A stretch of 64,000 nt of DNA from G964291335 sp964291335 (GCA_964291335.2 OZ219748.1:1240001-1304000); one strand, 5' to 3'. Counted from the stretch's first letter, positions 27,722 through 37,251 are shown. Program-made: numbers and translations. The notes: a model not told the origin generated them from the letters alone.

Positions 27722-28728
27722 GACCGCCCCCCGTCCCCGGAAGGTTGGGCAATCACCATACGGTAGAGGCGCCGGTTCAGCCCGCCCAGGTGGTACTTAT
27801 AGGCTTCGGAGCCGCGCAGAAAATCGAAATAGCCGTGTCCCAGTTCAATCGACTCCCGCAGGCAAAGGGCGTTCAACAGCAGCCCCACACTGTAATAGCC
27901 ATAGTCGGGGTTGTAGCCGCTATTGTAAAGCAAACGGACGTTATCATAGTCGAAACACAGGGAAGCGGCCACGTCCTGCCCTTCCATTTGCAGGAAGAAA
28001 AGGCGCAGCCACCCCAGCTGCGCGGTACGCTGCGCAGCCCGGCGGAAAAACCCCTCCCGTTCCCCGGTCATATAGGCGGCCTTTTCCGGGTCGCTGCGGC
28101 GCATCAGGGCCAGAAAGTCGTCCAGGCGGCCGGCCACTTCCGAAGGTTCCTGCACACAATACCAGCGCCAGCCGGCTGCTCCGTCCAGGCGGCGCAGCTT
28201 GCGGCGCAGTTCGTGGCGGTTCTTTTTGGACAGCCCCGCCAGGTACTGCTCCCAGGTATCCGGCAGGCACAGGCCCGGCGTAACGTCTTCCGGCGCAACC
28301 TCCACCGAATAGCCCCGCTCCCGGGCCAGGCCGGGCAGGGCCGCCAGCGTCGGGGAGGTTTCCAGCAGCGAAGGCAATTCCAGGGAAGCCCAGCATTCCC
28401 CGGCCAGCCAGTTCAGCAAGGCATCGAAGAAGGCGGCCTCGCCGCCGGGGCGAATCAGAAAGTCGTTATAGTCGAAGGTTTCCGGGCTGCCCAGAAAAGA
28501 CAGAGCCGGGCCCTGCCGGGACAGCGAGGCGATGGCGGTGAAAGAACCCGATTCCTGAAGGTAAAAACCGGCCAGTTCCCGGCGTTCCCCAAAAGACTCC
28601 CACCAGGTTTCCTGCCATTGAGGGGTCAGGAACAGGGTATTGGCCGGGCATTGCGCCAGCAGCTCCAGCCATTGCTCCTTAATTTCCCGAATGGACAAAA
28701 AGGCGGTGGCGGTCAACGTTTCCGGCAA
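27718..28728 (-). CDS. GNAT-fold (BioF2-like/CelD) acyltransferase
   Basis: 336 residues from a TTG at 28728, just after the folE stop; a longer frame is open but overlaps folE. Features of the Acetyltransf_6 family: FLTPQWQETWWESFG at the start, YLAGLSKKNRHELRRKLRRL in the middle, and LLYNSGYNPDYGYYSVGLLLNALCLRESIELGHGYFDFLRGSEAYKYHLG at the end. Such proteins often act in polysaccharide export or modification. Coupled with folE upstream and the GT4 gene downstream (4-base overlap). Confidence 0.82.
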   Translation of the reverse strand: MPETLTATAFLSIREIKEQWLELLAQCPANTLFLTPQWQETWWESFGERRELAGFYLQESGSFTAIASLSRQGPALSFLGSPETFDYNDFLIRPGGEAAFFDALLNWLAGECWASLELPSLLETSPTLAALPGLARERGYSVEVAPEDVTPGLCLPDTWEQYLAGLSKKNRHELRRKLRRLDGAAGWRWYCVQEPSEVAGRLDDFLALMRRSDPEKAAYMTGEREGFFRRAAQRTAQLGWLRLFFLQMEGQDVAASLCFDYDNVRLLYNSGYNPDYGYYSVGLLLNALCLRESIELGHGYFDFLRGSEAYKYHLGGLNRRLYRMVIAQPSGDGGRS

Positions 28729-28729
28729 G

Positions 28730-29308
28730 CTAACCCCCCCGACGGAGCAGGGCAACCAGGCTTTCCCGGCTCCACCGGCCGCCGGCAAACTCGCCGCGGA
28801 CGGCGGTGGTAACCACCAGGGAACCCGGCTTCTGCACGCCGCGCATCGTCATGCACAGGTGCTGCGCTTCCAGTTCCACCGCCACGCCCAAAGGGTTCAG
28901 CGCGCCGCAGACGGCATCGGCCCATTGGCTGGTCAACCGCTCCTGCACTTGCAGGCGGCGGCTGGCCAGCTCCAGGGAACGGGCCAGCTTGCTGATGCCG
29001 GCAATTCGGCCGTTGGGAATGTACGCCAGGCGGGCGCTGCCGAAGAAGGGCAGCAAATGGTGTTCACAGAGGGAATAGAAAGGGAGCCGCTGCAGGGCCA
29101 CCGGGTCGGCGCCGTCTTCCTCAAAGACAGCGTCGATGGCATCCTGCGGGTCCTGCCCCGAACCGGAAAGCAACTCGCCGTACATACTGGCGACCCGTTG
29201 GGGGGTTTCCCGCAGGCCCGGACGCATCGGGTCTTCCCCCAGGGCGTCCAGGATGTCATATACCGCCTTTTCTAGCCGCTGCTGAATAATGCTGGCTCCC
29301 TGGCCCAA
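28730..29308 (-). CDS. folE: GTP cyclohydrolase I
   Basis: 192 residues. Zinc ligand segment SLCEHHLLPFFG, GISKLARSLELASRRLQVQERLT and QHLCMTMRGVQKPG with the second ligand Cys. Turns GTP into dihydroneopterin triphosphate, the first step of folate synthesis. Only 9 bases separate it from thrC upstream. Confidence 0.97.
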   Translation of the reverse strand: MGQGASIIQQRLEKAVYDILDALGEDPMRPGLRETPQRVASMYGELLSGSGQDPQDAIDAVFEEDGADPVALQRLPFYSLCEHHLLPFFGSARLAYIPNGRIAGISKLARSLELASRRLQVQERLTSQWADAVCGALNPLGVAVELEAQHLCMTMRGVQKPGSLVVTTAVRGEFAGGRWSRESLVALLRRGG

Positions 29309-29317
29309 TGGCTGGGC

Positions 29318-30385
29318 CTAATGCTGGCTGGCCGGGGAAAGGACGGCCTCTTCCACCGCTTCAATATACGGTTCTACTTCGATGGTCTGGGCGGTAACGC
29401 TGCTGACCGCCAGGTCCGGGTCTTTCAGGCCGCTGCCGGTGATAATACATACTACACGCTGACCGGAGAGATTCAACCCCTGCCGCACCATTTTAATCAA
29501 CCCGGCTACCGAGGCCGCCGAGGCCGGTTCGCCGAAGATGCCCTCTTCGGCGGAAAGCCGCCGGTAGGCTTCCAGGATTTCATCGTCGCTGACCAGATCG
29601 ATGGCGCCGCCGGACTGGTCGCGCGCCTTCAGGGCCGCCGGCCAGCTGGCCGGGTTGCCGATGCGAATGGCTGAAGCAATAGTTTGGGGGGTAGCAATGG
29701 GGTGGCCATGGACTATGGGGGCCGCTCCGGCGGCCTGAAAGCCCATCATTCTGGGCCGGGTGGCGGTGCGTTCCAACCGGTGATATTCGCCGAACCCCTT
29801 CCAGTAAGCGGTAATGTTGCCGGCGTTGCCCACCGGGATGAACAGGTAATCGGGCGCATCGCCCAACGCGTCGGCAATTTCGAAGGCGGCCGTCTTCTGG
29901 CCTTCCAGCCGGTGCGGATTTACCGAGTTGACCAGGTTTATCGGGTGCTTGTCGGTAAAGTTCCGGGCCAGAGCCAGGGCGGCGTCAAAATTGCCGTCCA
30001 CCATAATAATTCTGGCGCCGTAGGCCATCGCCTGGGCGAGCTTGCCCAGGGCCACCTCGCCGCGGGGTATAATTACGTAGGCCGGCAAATTGCAGTAGGC
30101 GCAGTAGGCAGCGGCAGAGGCGCTGGTGTTGCCGGTAGAGGCGCACATCACCCCCACGGCCCCGGCTTCCAGGGCCTTGGCAATCGCCACCACCATGCCC
30201 CGGTCCTTGAAAGACCCGGTAGGGTTGCAGCCTTCCAGCTTGAAGTAAAGCTCCGGGCAGCCCAGTTCCGCCCCCAGCCGGTTAGACTTAACCAGGGGGG
30301 TATCTCCCTCGCCCAGGGAAAAGATGGGGGTGGCCTCGGTTAAAGGCAGGAACCTGCCGTACTTTTTCAGAACCCCGACGCCCAT
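29318..30385 (-). CDS. thrC: Threonine synthase
   Basis: 355 residues. The PLP-lysine motif NPTGSFKDRGM (about residue 54-64), CASTGNTSASAAAYC, and IPVGNAGNITAYWKGF. Makes threonine from phosphohomoserine. Located after hom, separated by 167 bases without a gene; thrB is not in the window. Confidence 0.96.
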   Translation of the reverse strand: MGVGVLKKYGRFLPLTEATPIFSLGEGDTPLVKSNRLGAELGCPELYFKLEGCNPTGSFKDRGMVVAIAKALEAGAVGVMCASTGNTSASAAAYCAYCNLPAYVIIPRGEVALGKLAQAMAYGARIIMVDGNFDAALALARNFTDKHPINLVNSVNPHRLEGQKTAAFEIADALGDAPDYLFIPVGNAGNITAYWKGFGEYHRLERTATRPRMMGFQAAGAAPIVHGHPIATPQTIASAIRIGNPASWPAALKARDQSGGAIDLVSDDEILEAYRRLSAEEGIFGEPASAASVAGLIKMVRQGLNLSGQRVVCIITGSGLKDPDLAVSSVTAQTIEVEPYIEAVEEAVLSPASQH

Positions 30386-30552
30386 ACTGCTGTCTGCAAC
30401 CTTCGCCTTAAGCGCCGCCCTGGCTCCCCGGAACTGCGGCGGCGGCCCTGCTGCCCTGAGGTTTTGCTGCGCCGGTCATCCCGTCAGCCCGCCGCCGCCC
30501 GGCGAGGCGCAAGGGACGCCGTCGGGCCGATTCTGACCGGCCAGCTGGCCGG

Positions 30553-31860
30553 CTATTCTTCAATGCGCAGCAAACTGCTGATTTCCCGCACAACCTCCAG
30601 GTCGGCCACTAACGCCAGGGCTTTCTGGAGGGAAACCTCCCGGGAAGGGTGGGTGGTGATGACCATTTCCGCCGTTTGCGCTGCCGGGTTATTGTCCTTC
30701 TGGATTACCGAAGCGATGCTGATTTTCTGTTCGCCGAGGATGCGGGAAACCTGGGCCAGCACCCCGGACTGGTCGGCGGCGGTCAGCCGGATGAAATACT
30801 TGCATTCCAGGTCGTCCATGGACTTGAGGCCTTCCGGCCCGTTCTCCGCCGCCGGCGCCGCCGGGCGGGGAGCGCCGCCCACGGTACGGGCAATTTCAAT
30901 CAGGTCGCCCACCACGGCGCTGGCGGTGGGTTCCCGGCCAGCGCCCTGCCCGTGAAAGAGTACCCGGCCGCAAAGGCTGCCCTCCACTTCCACCGCATTA
31001 TACACCCCGTCCACCTTGGCGAGCATATCTTCCAGGGGAATCAGGGCCGGATATACCCGGGCCTGCACCTTTTCGCCCTCCAGGGTAGCGATGGCCAAAG
31101 ACTTTATGGCATAACCCAGTTCCCGGGCGTAACGGAAATCCTGGGCCTGCAGCCGGGTAATGCCCTCCCGGTAAATATCCTCCGGGGCCACCCGGCGGTG
31201 AAAGGCCAGGGCCGCCAGAATGGACAGCTTATATACTGCGTCGATGCCTTCAACGTCGTTGGTCGGGTCGGCTTCGGCGTAGCCGCGTTCCTGGGCTTCG
31301 GCCAGGGCCAGGCTGAAATCGGTATGGTCGTGGGCCATGCGGGTAAGGATATAGTTGGTAGTGCCGTTGATAATGCTGCGGATTGAGTGGAACCGGTTGG
31401 CCGACAGTTCCTGCATCAGGCAGCCGACGATGGGGATGCCGCCGCCGACGCTGGCCTCGAAGAGCAGGTTTACCCGGTTGCGCCGGGCCAGGGCCAGCAG
31501 TTCCGGCCCCTGCCGGGCCATCACTTCCTTGTTGGCGGTAACCACGTGCTTGCCGGCCGACAGGGCGTCCTTCAGGTACTGGGCCGCCGGGCTGATGCCG
31601 CCCATAACCTCCACCACCAGACCAATATCCGGGTCGGCCAGCACATCCTCCGGGTTGGTGGTAACCAGGTTGGGGGGCAGGCTAACGCCCCGGGGTTTGG
31701 CCGGGTCGCGCACCAGCGCCTTTTTCAGGTTCAGCGGGCAGCCGGTTCGGGCGGCGAGCGCTTCCCGCTGTTCCAGCAGGGCCGCAGCTACGCCGCCGCC
31801 CACCACGCCCAGCCCCAGCAGGCCGACGTTAATATCCTGGCAGTTCATCGGGTTATGCAT
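30553..31860 (-). CDS. hom: Homoserine dehydrogenase
   Basis: 435 residues. N-terminal NAD(P) loop GLLGLGVVGGGVA, TANKEVMARQG, FEASVGGGIPIV, NGTTNYILTRM and the catalytic DVEGIDAVYKLSILAALAF, followed by a C-terminal ACT domain (YFIRLTAADQSGVLAQVSRIL) for allosteric control, probably by threonine. Nine bases separate it from the upstream foldase gene. Confidence 0.97.
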   Translation of the reverse strand: MHNPMNCQDINVGLLGLGVVGGGVAAALLEQREALAARTGCPLNLKKALVRDPAKPRGVSLPPNLVTTNPEDVLADPDIGLVVEVMGGISPAAQYLKDALSAGKHVVTANKEVMARQGPELLALARRNRVNLLFEASVGGGIPIVGCLMQELSANRFHSIRSIINGTTNYILTRMAHDHTDFSLALAEAQERGYAEADPTNDVEGIDAVYKLSILAALAFHRRVAPEDIYREGITRLQAQDFRYARELGYAIKSLAIATLEGEKVQARVYPALIPLEDMLAKVDGVYNAVEVEGSLCGRVLFHGQGAGREPTASAVVGDLIEIARTVGGAPRPAAPAAENGPEGLKSMDDLECKYFIRLTAADQSGVLAQVSRILGEQKISIASVIQKDNNPAAQTAEMVITTHPSREVSLQKALALVADLEVVREISSLLRIEE

Positions 31861-31869
31861 AACCGCCCC

Positions 31870-33108
31870 TTACGGCAAACCTGGCCCGCCCCGCACCGGC
31901 GGGCCCGCGGCGCCCCGGGGAGCGGAGAGCTGCACCTGGTCAGCTACCCAGGCATAGAGGTCGCTGTTGAACTTGATGGTCAGCCAGCCCCCGTCGGCGC
32001 CCTGGGAAAGCTGGTCTTCGAACCATTGGGCAACTCTTTGCTGGGTCAGCCGGCCCCGCACCCGCAGCTCTTTGCTCAGAACTTCCTGTTCCGCATCGCT
32101 GAGCTCCGCCATGGCTCCGGTCTCCATCTCAATGAGGCTGCCGATGCCCCGCAGCGGCCGCTCTTCCGGCCCGGAAATCAGCTGCACGATATATACCCCC
32201 TCCTGGCCGTACACCGGGTCGCTGATTGCCCCGACGGCCAGGGGTTCACGGTTCCGCTCCGGGTTGCCGAAAAGGGTATCGTCCAAATCGGGGAAGGCCT
32301 CTTTGGGCACCCAGCCAGCGTAGCCATTCCGGTCGCTGAAACCGTCGGGAATATGCACCTCGGCGGCCACAGCGGCAAAGTTCTCCCGCACCAGCCGGTC
32401 GCGAACCGCCTGCGGGTCCACCGGGCCATCCGGCTGCAGCCGAATCCAGCCCGTCTCCACCTGCTCCATACGTTCCGGCATAGCGGAATCGAGCAGCAGG
32501 GCCAGTTGATTCCGCAGCAGGTCCTCTTCCACCAGCGTCCGGTACTCTTCTTCGGAAAGGCGGGTCGAGGTAAGGAAATTGGTCAGGGCGTTCTCGTACT
32601 CCTGGTCCAGCTGACCTTCATCCACTTCCTGGTTGGCCGGCGCCACCGGGCGGAAACGGCGGCGCAGTTCCTCATCCACGTCGGCAGGGGTAACGGAAAA
32701 GCCCAGACCGGGGGCTGCCTGGCGGAGAATTTCGGCGTGAACCATATCCTGCAAATACTCAAAAGGCACCGTGCTCAAATCTACCCGGCCGCCCTGGTAA
32801 CGGTTGACGCCCTGCAGCACCCGGATACGGTCCACCAGGTCGCCCATAGTAAAGCGCACGTCGCGCACCTGGCCGGCCAGAACCCGGGGCGGGCGATAAA
32901 ACTCGATGTAATAACCCACGCCGACGATACCCACCACCGCCAGGATGAGGATTAAGCCGATGGCAATGGCGATTTTCTGACGGCGGCGCTCGGCGGTCTG
33001 ACGCTCCCGCTGGCGGCCCCGGTCCTCGGCCGGTTCCCGGCGACGCCGACGGCGCCGGTTGCCCGGCAGGGGCGCGACCATGTCGCCTGAGGATGGGGGA
33101 AAAACCAT
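31870..33108 (-). CDS. SurA/PpiC-like membrane-anchored peptidyl-prolyl isomerase
   Basis: 412 residues. Basic Arg-rich N terminus, one membrane anchor (IAIAIGLILILAVVGIVGVGYYI), a SurA N-terminal-type helical domain (VPFEYLQDMVHAEILRQAAPGLGFSVTPADVDEELRRRF) and a parvulin-like domain (GWVPKEAFPDLDDTLF... VYGQEGVYIVQLI). Extracytoplasmic foldase or chaperone. Gap to rpsR is 152 bases, no gene seen. Confidence 0.85.
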   Translation of the reverse strand: MVFPPSSGDMVAPLPGNRRRRRRREPAEDRGRQRERQTAERRRQKIAIAIGLILILAVVGIVGVGYYIEFYRPPRVLAGQVRDVRFTMGDLVDRIRVLQGVNRYQGGRVDLSTVPFEYLQDMVHAEILRQAAPGLGFSVTPADVDEELRRRFRPVAPANQEVDEGQLDQEYENALTNFLTSTRLSEEEYRTLVEEDLLRNQLALLLDSAMPERMEQVETGWIRLQPDGPVDPQAVRDRLVRENFAAVAAEVHIPDGFSDRNGYAGWVPKEAFPDLDDTLFGNPERNREPLAVGAISDPVYGQEGVYIVQLISGPEERPLRGIGSLIEMETGAMAELSDAEQEVLSKELRVRGRLTQQRVAQWFEDQLSQGADGGWLTIKFNSDLYAWVADQVQLSAPRGAAGPPVRGGPGLP

Positions 33109-33260
33109 TGTCCGACCTCTAGGGGCAATAACTCAAAAGTTGTGAACCGCCCTTTTCCCGCCGCGAGCGGGGCGGCGTCCCGGCCCGGCAGCGCAAAGGA
33201 AACCTTCCGGGGCCGAACAATTTCAACTGCCGGCAGCGGAACGGAGTTTACGCCCCGGAA

Positions 33261-33656
33261 TTAACGGCGGATGCCGCTGCGCATGGTCTGCATGGGAACA
33301 AAGGGAAGCAGGGCCAGGTGGCGCGCCCGTTTGATGGCCAGGCTGAGGGCCCGCTGATGCCGGGCGCAAACCCCGCTTTTGCGGCGCGGCTCAATCTTGC
33401 CCCGGTCCGAAACATACCGGCGCAGCTTGTCAAAGTCCTTGTAGTCAATATGCTGCACGTGCTCCACGCAGAAGGAGCATACCCGCCGGCGCGGGGCATA
33501 GCGACCCCGGGGGCGCCCGCCGGCCCGGGGGCCGCCGCCCGGCCGGGGGCCGCGGGACTGAAAACCGCCGGGACGGTAGCCCTGCCGGGCCGGGGCAGAA
33601 CCGGTTTGGGGAGCCGAAGGCGCGGGCGTTGCCGGCGCTGGCGCAGGTGTCGTCAT
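33261..33656 (-). CDS. rpsR: 30S ribosomal protein bS18
   Basis: 131 residues from ATG 33656. The S18 core CSFCVEHVQHIDYKDFDKLRRYVSDRGKIEPRRKSGVCARHQRALSLAIKRARHLALLPF carries CxxC and CxxH, the zinc-type form. The N terminus has an unusual 55-residue Pro/Gly/Arg-rich extension. Follows ssb in the usual rpsF-ssb-rpsR order; rplI is absent here. Confidence 0.95.
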   Translation of the reverse strand: MTTPAPAPATPAPSAPQTGSAPARQGYRPGGFQSRGPRPGGGPRAGGRPRGRYAPRRRVCSFCVEHVQHIDYKDFDKLRRYVSDRGKIEPRRKSGVCARHQRALSLAIKRARHLALLPFVPMQTMRSGIRR

Positions 33657-33722
33657 GGGCGTATGTTTCCTCCCTTGTGGGCTGGATGCCGCCGGCCGGG
33701 CGGCCAATGGGTTCAGGCAGAG

Positions 33723-34202
33723 CTAAAAGGGCAAGTCATCTACCTCGTCAGGGCCGCCGCCGGGGCCATAGCCGCCGCCCCCACCGCCCCGGCCGCCGGG
33801 GGCATAACCACTGCCGCCGCCATAACCACTTCCGCCGGAGCCGGCACCGCCGGGCGGGTCATCGCCCTCCATCCCGGAGTTGCGGGAACCCAGCATCTGC
33901 ATTTCCGTCATCGAAATGTCGTTGGCTATCCGGGACTGGCCGTCATTTCCGGTAAAAATGCGGGTAGTCAGGCGGCCTTCAACGTAAACCTGGCTGCCCT
34001 TGGTCAGGTATTGGTTGCAGATTTCCGCCTGACGCCCCCAGGCATTTACGTTAAACCACATAGTCTCTTCCCGCTGTTCCCCGTCGGCGGTGCGGTAGCG
34101 GCGGTTGGAGGCCACGCTGAAAGAAGTAACGCTCTGCCCGCTGGGGGTATAGCGCATTTCCGGGTCGCGACCCAGGTTGCCGATGACGATAATCTTGTTC
34201 AT
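33723..34202 (-). CDS. ssb: Single-stranded DNA-binding protein
   Basis: 159 residues from ATG 34202; the open frame extends upstream but only as a shadow of the rpsF tail. OB fold begins MNKIIVIGNLGRDPEMRYTPSG, includes MWFNVNAWGRQAEICNQYLTKGSQVYVEGRL, then a Gly-rich linker and the acidic tip DEVDDLPF that binds partner proteins. Confidence 0.96.
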   Translation of the reverse strand: MNKIIVIGNLGRDPEMRYTPSGQSVTSFSVASNRRYRTADGEQREETMWFNVNAWGRQAEICNQYLTKGSQVYVEGRLTTRIFTGNDGQSRIANDISMTEMQMLGSRNSGMEGDDPPGGAGSGGSGYGGGSGYAPGGRGGGGGGYGPGGGPDEVDDLPF

Positions 34203-34212
34203 CTCTACCCGC

Positions 34213-34956
34213 CTAAACTGAGGGCCGGGTTTCCTCCGGGGCAGCTGCATCCCCTTCCACCGGGGTTTCCGCCGTGTCGGAGGTGGCTTCTTCCCCGGCC
34301 GCCGGGGTTGTATCGGTATCGGCGCTGCCGCTGATGGCTTCCACTGCCGCCGCGGCGATGGCCGCCGCCTCGACCGGTTCGGCGGCAGGCGTTGCCTCAA
34401 CCTGCCCTTCCGCCGTATCGGTATTGACGCTGGCGCTGATGGCCGCCGCCGCCGCGGCGGCGATGGCCGCCGCCTCGACCGGTTCAGCGGCAGGCGTTGC
34501 CGCAACCGGCGCTGCCGCCGCATCGGGAGCAACCGGGGTTTCCGGCTGGCCTGCGGCGGCGGTATCGGCCGCGGCTCCGTCGGTGGCTGCCGCCGGCGGT
34601 GGAGTGGCCGCCGCCGGCGTGGCGGCCGCCGCCGATGCCAGCCCGGCGAATTCGGTCGCCGCCGGTATGACGGTAATCAGCGAGCGCAGCACCCTTTCAT
34701 CCTGCCGCAGGAAGGTTTCCAGCGCCTGGTTGAAAGGGGTTTCGGTGGAGAAACGGAGCAGCCGGTAATTGCCTTCCAGAAAATGGTGGGAGCCCCGGTG
34801 AATGGCATAAGCCAGCCGGCGGGTGCCCCAGGGCTGCTCCTGGAATATCTGCCCGTTCCGGTTAGTGATAAAGTCGTTAATCTGCCCGCACGCCTCGGCG
34901 GCCTGGTCCTGGCTGAGCATCGGGCTGAGGATGGTTACAAGCTCGTAATGACGCAA
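34213..34956 (-). CDS. rpsF: 30S ribosomal protein bS6 with long Ala-rich tail
   Basis: 247 residues from a TTG at 34956 with AGGAG five bases upstream. The S6 core (LRHYELVTILSPMLSQDQ... GTRRLAYAIHRGSHHFLEGNYRLLRFST) ends near residue 100. A further 145 residues rich in Ala, Pro, Thr and Glu follow, with a 35-residue unit (ATPAAEPVEAAAIAAAA...) present twice. S6 normally is about 100-130 residues, so the tail is exceptional. Confidence 0.93.
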   Translation of the reverse strand: MRHYELVTILSPMLSQDQAAEACGQINDFITNRNGQIFQEQPWGTRRLAYAIHRGSHHFLEGNYRLLRFSTETPFNQALETFLRQDERVLRSLITVIPAATEFAGLASAAAATPAAATPPPAAATDGAAADTAAAGQPETPVAPDAAAAPVAATPAAEPVEAAAIAAAAAAAISASVNTDTAEGQVEATPAAEPVEAAAIAAAAVEAISGSADTDTTPAAGEEATSDTAETPVEGDAAAPEETRPSV

Positions 34957-35023
34957 AAGCACTCCTGCCTGGTTTAGCCGTTCAATTGGCTGCAATTATA
35001 CCATTAGCGGATTAGGGCCTCAA

Positions 35024-36274
35024 CTAGCAGTCCAGGCCGGGAACCGGAAAACGGGCCGTCAGCGCCTTAACCTCTGCCTTAACCCGCTCCATAACCTGGT
35101 GGTCGTCCCGGTGGTTCAGCGTCTGGGCGATGAGCCGGGAGACTGCTTCAGCCTCCGCTTTGCCAAAGCCCCGGCTGGTGATGGCCGGCGTTCCCAGGCG
35201 CAGGCCGCTGGCCACCCGGGGCGGTTTGGGGTCGAAGGGAATGGCGTTCTTGTTGGCAATGATGCCCACCGACTGCAAGGTTGTCTCCGCTGCCTGGCCG
35301 GTAATGCCCATGGGGGTAAGGTCCACCAGAATCAGGTGGTTTTCCGTACCGCCGGAAACCAGACGCAGCCCGGCTTCGGAGATTTCAGCGGCCATGGCCC
35401 GGGCGTTAGCCACTACCTGCCGGGCATAGCCGGCGAATTCGGGGCGCAGGGCCTCGCCAAAGCAGACGGCCTTGGCCGCGATGACGTGCATCAACGGCCC
35501 ACCCTGCATATAAGGGAAAACGGCGAAGTCGATTTTGCGGGCCAGTTCCGCCGTGCTGAGGATGAACCCGCCCCGGGGGCCGCGCAGGCTTTTCTGGGTG
35601 GTAGAGGTTACTACGTGGGCATGGGGAAAGGGCGACGGATGCGCGCCGCCGGCAACCAACCCGGCAATGTGCGCCATATCTACCATCAGGGTGGCGCCTA
35701 CCCGGTCGGCAATGGCCCGGAAGCGGGGAAAATCCAGCGTCCTGGCATAGGCGCTGCAACCGGCCACAATCAGCCTGGGCTTATGCGCCACGGCCAGACG
35801 TTCCACTTCGTCGTAATCGATATACTCGGTGGCCTGATCCACGCCATAGGGAACAAAGTTGTAAAGCTTGCCGGAAAAGTTGACGCCGGCGCCGTGGGTC
35901 AGGTGTCCGCCGTGGTCCAGCTGCATTCCCAGCACCGTATCCCCCGGCTCCAGCAGGGCAAAATAGACGGCCATATTGGCCTGGGCGCCGCTATGGGGTT
36001 GAACGTTGGCGTGTTCGGCTCCGAACAGCCGCCTGGCCCGTTCAATGGCCAGGCTTTCCACCACATCCACATGCTGACAGCCGCCATAATAGCGGCGGCC
36101 GGGGTAGCCCTCCGCATACTTGTTGTTCATCAAACCGGTTTGGGCTTCCAGCACCGCCTGGCTGGCGTAATTCTCCGAGGCAATCAGCACCAGGCACTCT
36201 CGCTGACGGCGGTCCTCCAGTTCAATGGCGCGAAAGACATCCGGGTCTTGTTGGGACAGCAGAGGCATTGCCAT
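35024..36274 (-). CDS. glyA: Serine hydroxymethyltransferase
   Basis: 416 residues from ATG 36274 (an ATG at 36268 is equally possible). Features: IASENYASQAVLEAQ, YAEGYPGRRYYGGCQHVD, DHGGHLTHG, DMAHIAGLVAGG and the PLP-lysine segment VVTSTTQKSLRGPRGG. Interconverts serine and glycine with folate one-carbon units. Transcribed from a good promoter at 36383-36412; rpsF follows 67 bases on. Confidence 0.97.
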   Translation of the reverse strand: MAMPLLSQQDPDVFRAIELEDRRQRECLVLIASENYASQAVLEAQTGLMNNKYAEGYPGRRYYGGCQHVDVVESLAIERARRLFGAEHANVQPHSGAQANMAVYFALLEPGDTVLGMQLDHGGHLTHGAGVNFSGKLYNFVPYGVDQATEYIDYDEVERLAVAHKPRLIVAGCSAYARTLDFPRFRAIADRVGATLMVDMAHIAGLVAGGAHPSPFPHAHVVTSTTQKSLRGPRGGFILSTAELARKIDFAVFPYMQGGPLMHVIAAKAVCFGEALRPEFAGYARQVVANARAMAAEISEAGLRLVSGGTENHLILVDLTPMGITGQAAETTLQSVGIIANKNAIPFDPKPPRVASGLRLGTPAITSRGFGKAEAEAVSRLIAQTLNHRDDHQVMERVKAEVKALTARFPVPGLDC

Positions 36275-36382
36275 TGACCACCTTAACCGGGGAAAGTCAG
36301 CCCGCAAATAAAATACCGGGTTGGCCAGCGCGCCGATTGCGCCAACCAACGAGCCAGCGCTGCGCCGCCGGGCAACGTCGTT

Positions 36383-36412
36383 AGTATAATGGCCCGGCGG
36401 TCAGGGTGTCAA
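36383..36412 (-). promoter_or_regulatory. Promoter of glyA
   Basis: Minus-strand TTGACA (36412-36407) and TATACT (36388-36383) with an 18-base spacer, about 110 bases before the glyA start. It lies immediately outside the IS1-type remnant end. Confidence 0.65.
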
Positions 36413-36427
36413 AGCCGGTCGGTCAGG

Positions 36428-36800
36428 GGTATTCCCAACGGGCGTTGGTATTAAATCAAGCCCGGCCGTCAGCAGACCAATGCAATGGAATCCTCCAGCA
36501 TCCGCAAGCTCTTGCCGTACCCCTTTGTCCTCCGATGCAGCCGGTTCAGCTGGGCCCGCAATTGCGAGGGCAGTCCCTCGTTCCGGTTCACCGCGCCCCC
36601 TTTGCCCACCTGGCGCCGGTTCGCTCTGGCGGCCGGTTATATACCTGGTAAGGGTCCGTCCAGTATTCTCCCCCCTCCGGCAGCCAGGGGGCCGGCCCTG
36701 GCGCAGTGACCGAGGTACTGCCAAACCATTTGTTTGCCGTTTTAATGCTTCGGGCATTTCCCCGACCTGAACCAGGTTTGATATACTTGAGACGGGTAAT
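36428..36800 (-). pseudogene. IS1-family transposase remnant
   Basis: Minus-strand frames read PEGGEYWTDPYQVYNRPPER then, in another frame, GKGGAVNRNEGLPSQLRAQL and NRLHRRTKGYGKSLRMLED, the consecutive C-terminal blocks of IS1-type transposases, so at least one frameshift is present. It ends with the element end at 36428-36460 that also occurs at 22060 and 60071. The N-terminal half is missing. Confidence 0.7.
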
Positions 36801-37251
36801 AGCGGGCCGGAGGGGCGTCGCGATAAGAGCAATCAAGATAATTGTCTATTCCCTGGCTTTTGTCGTGGTCATCGCCGTAGCTGCGGCCATTGCCCTTTTA
36901 AGCATTGCGGTTGCGCCCGGGAACGCAAAAACGGGGACGCTGTCCTTGATAGCAATTTCGCTGGGCGGGTTGGGCGTGGCCGGTGGCGTGGTTTATCTGG
37001 CAGAGAAATTGATTAGCCTGGCCAAGGGGGTGGCTTATATGGTGGCGGAAATCATCGTAGAAAAATACAAGCAGCACCGCGAGGAAATCGGCCGCAAAAA
37101 AGGCCGCAAAGAGGGCCGACTAGAGGGCCGTCATGAAGGCCGGGCTGGGGAGCGGCAGGCATGGCTGGCCTGGTATCAACGGCAGCAAGCCGCCCGGAAG
37201 GAAGGCCGTGAATTCACGGAACCGCCGCCGGGGTTGGCCCCGGAAGATTAG
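36706..37251 (+). CDS. Small membrane protein, EPPP-tail family (locus A)
   Basis: Maximal frame 181 residues; the true start is probably near 36820 after GGAGG (36809-36815) and a TATACT at 36782, since the first part lies in IS remnant, but no ATG/GTG/TTG is well placed. Two membrane segments (IIVYSLAFVVVIAVAAAIALL and SLIAISLGGLGVAGGVVYL), then YMVAEIIVEKYKQHREEIGRK, a K/R/E/G repeat linker (KKGRKEGRLEGRHEGR) and the tail WLAWYQRQQAARKEGREFTEPPP. Same layout as 42052 and 61783. A tandem copy of the 3' half follows. Function unknown. Confidence 0.65.
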   Translation: MTEVLPNHLFAVLMLRAFPRPEPGLIYLRRVIAGRRGVAIRAIKIIVYSLAFVVVIAVAAAIALLSIAVAPGNAKTGTLSLIAISLGGLGVAGGVVYLAEKLISLAKGVAYMVAEIIVEKYKQHREEIGRKKGRKEGRLEGRHEGRAGERQAWLAWYQRQQAARKEGREFTEPPPGLAPED

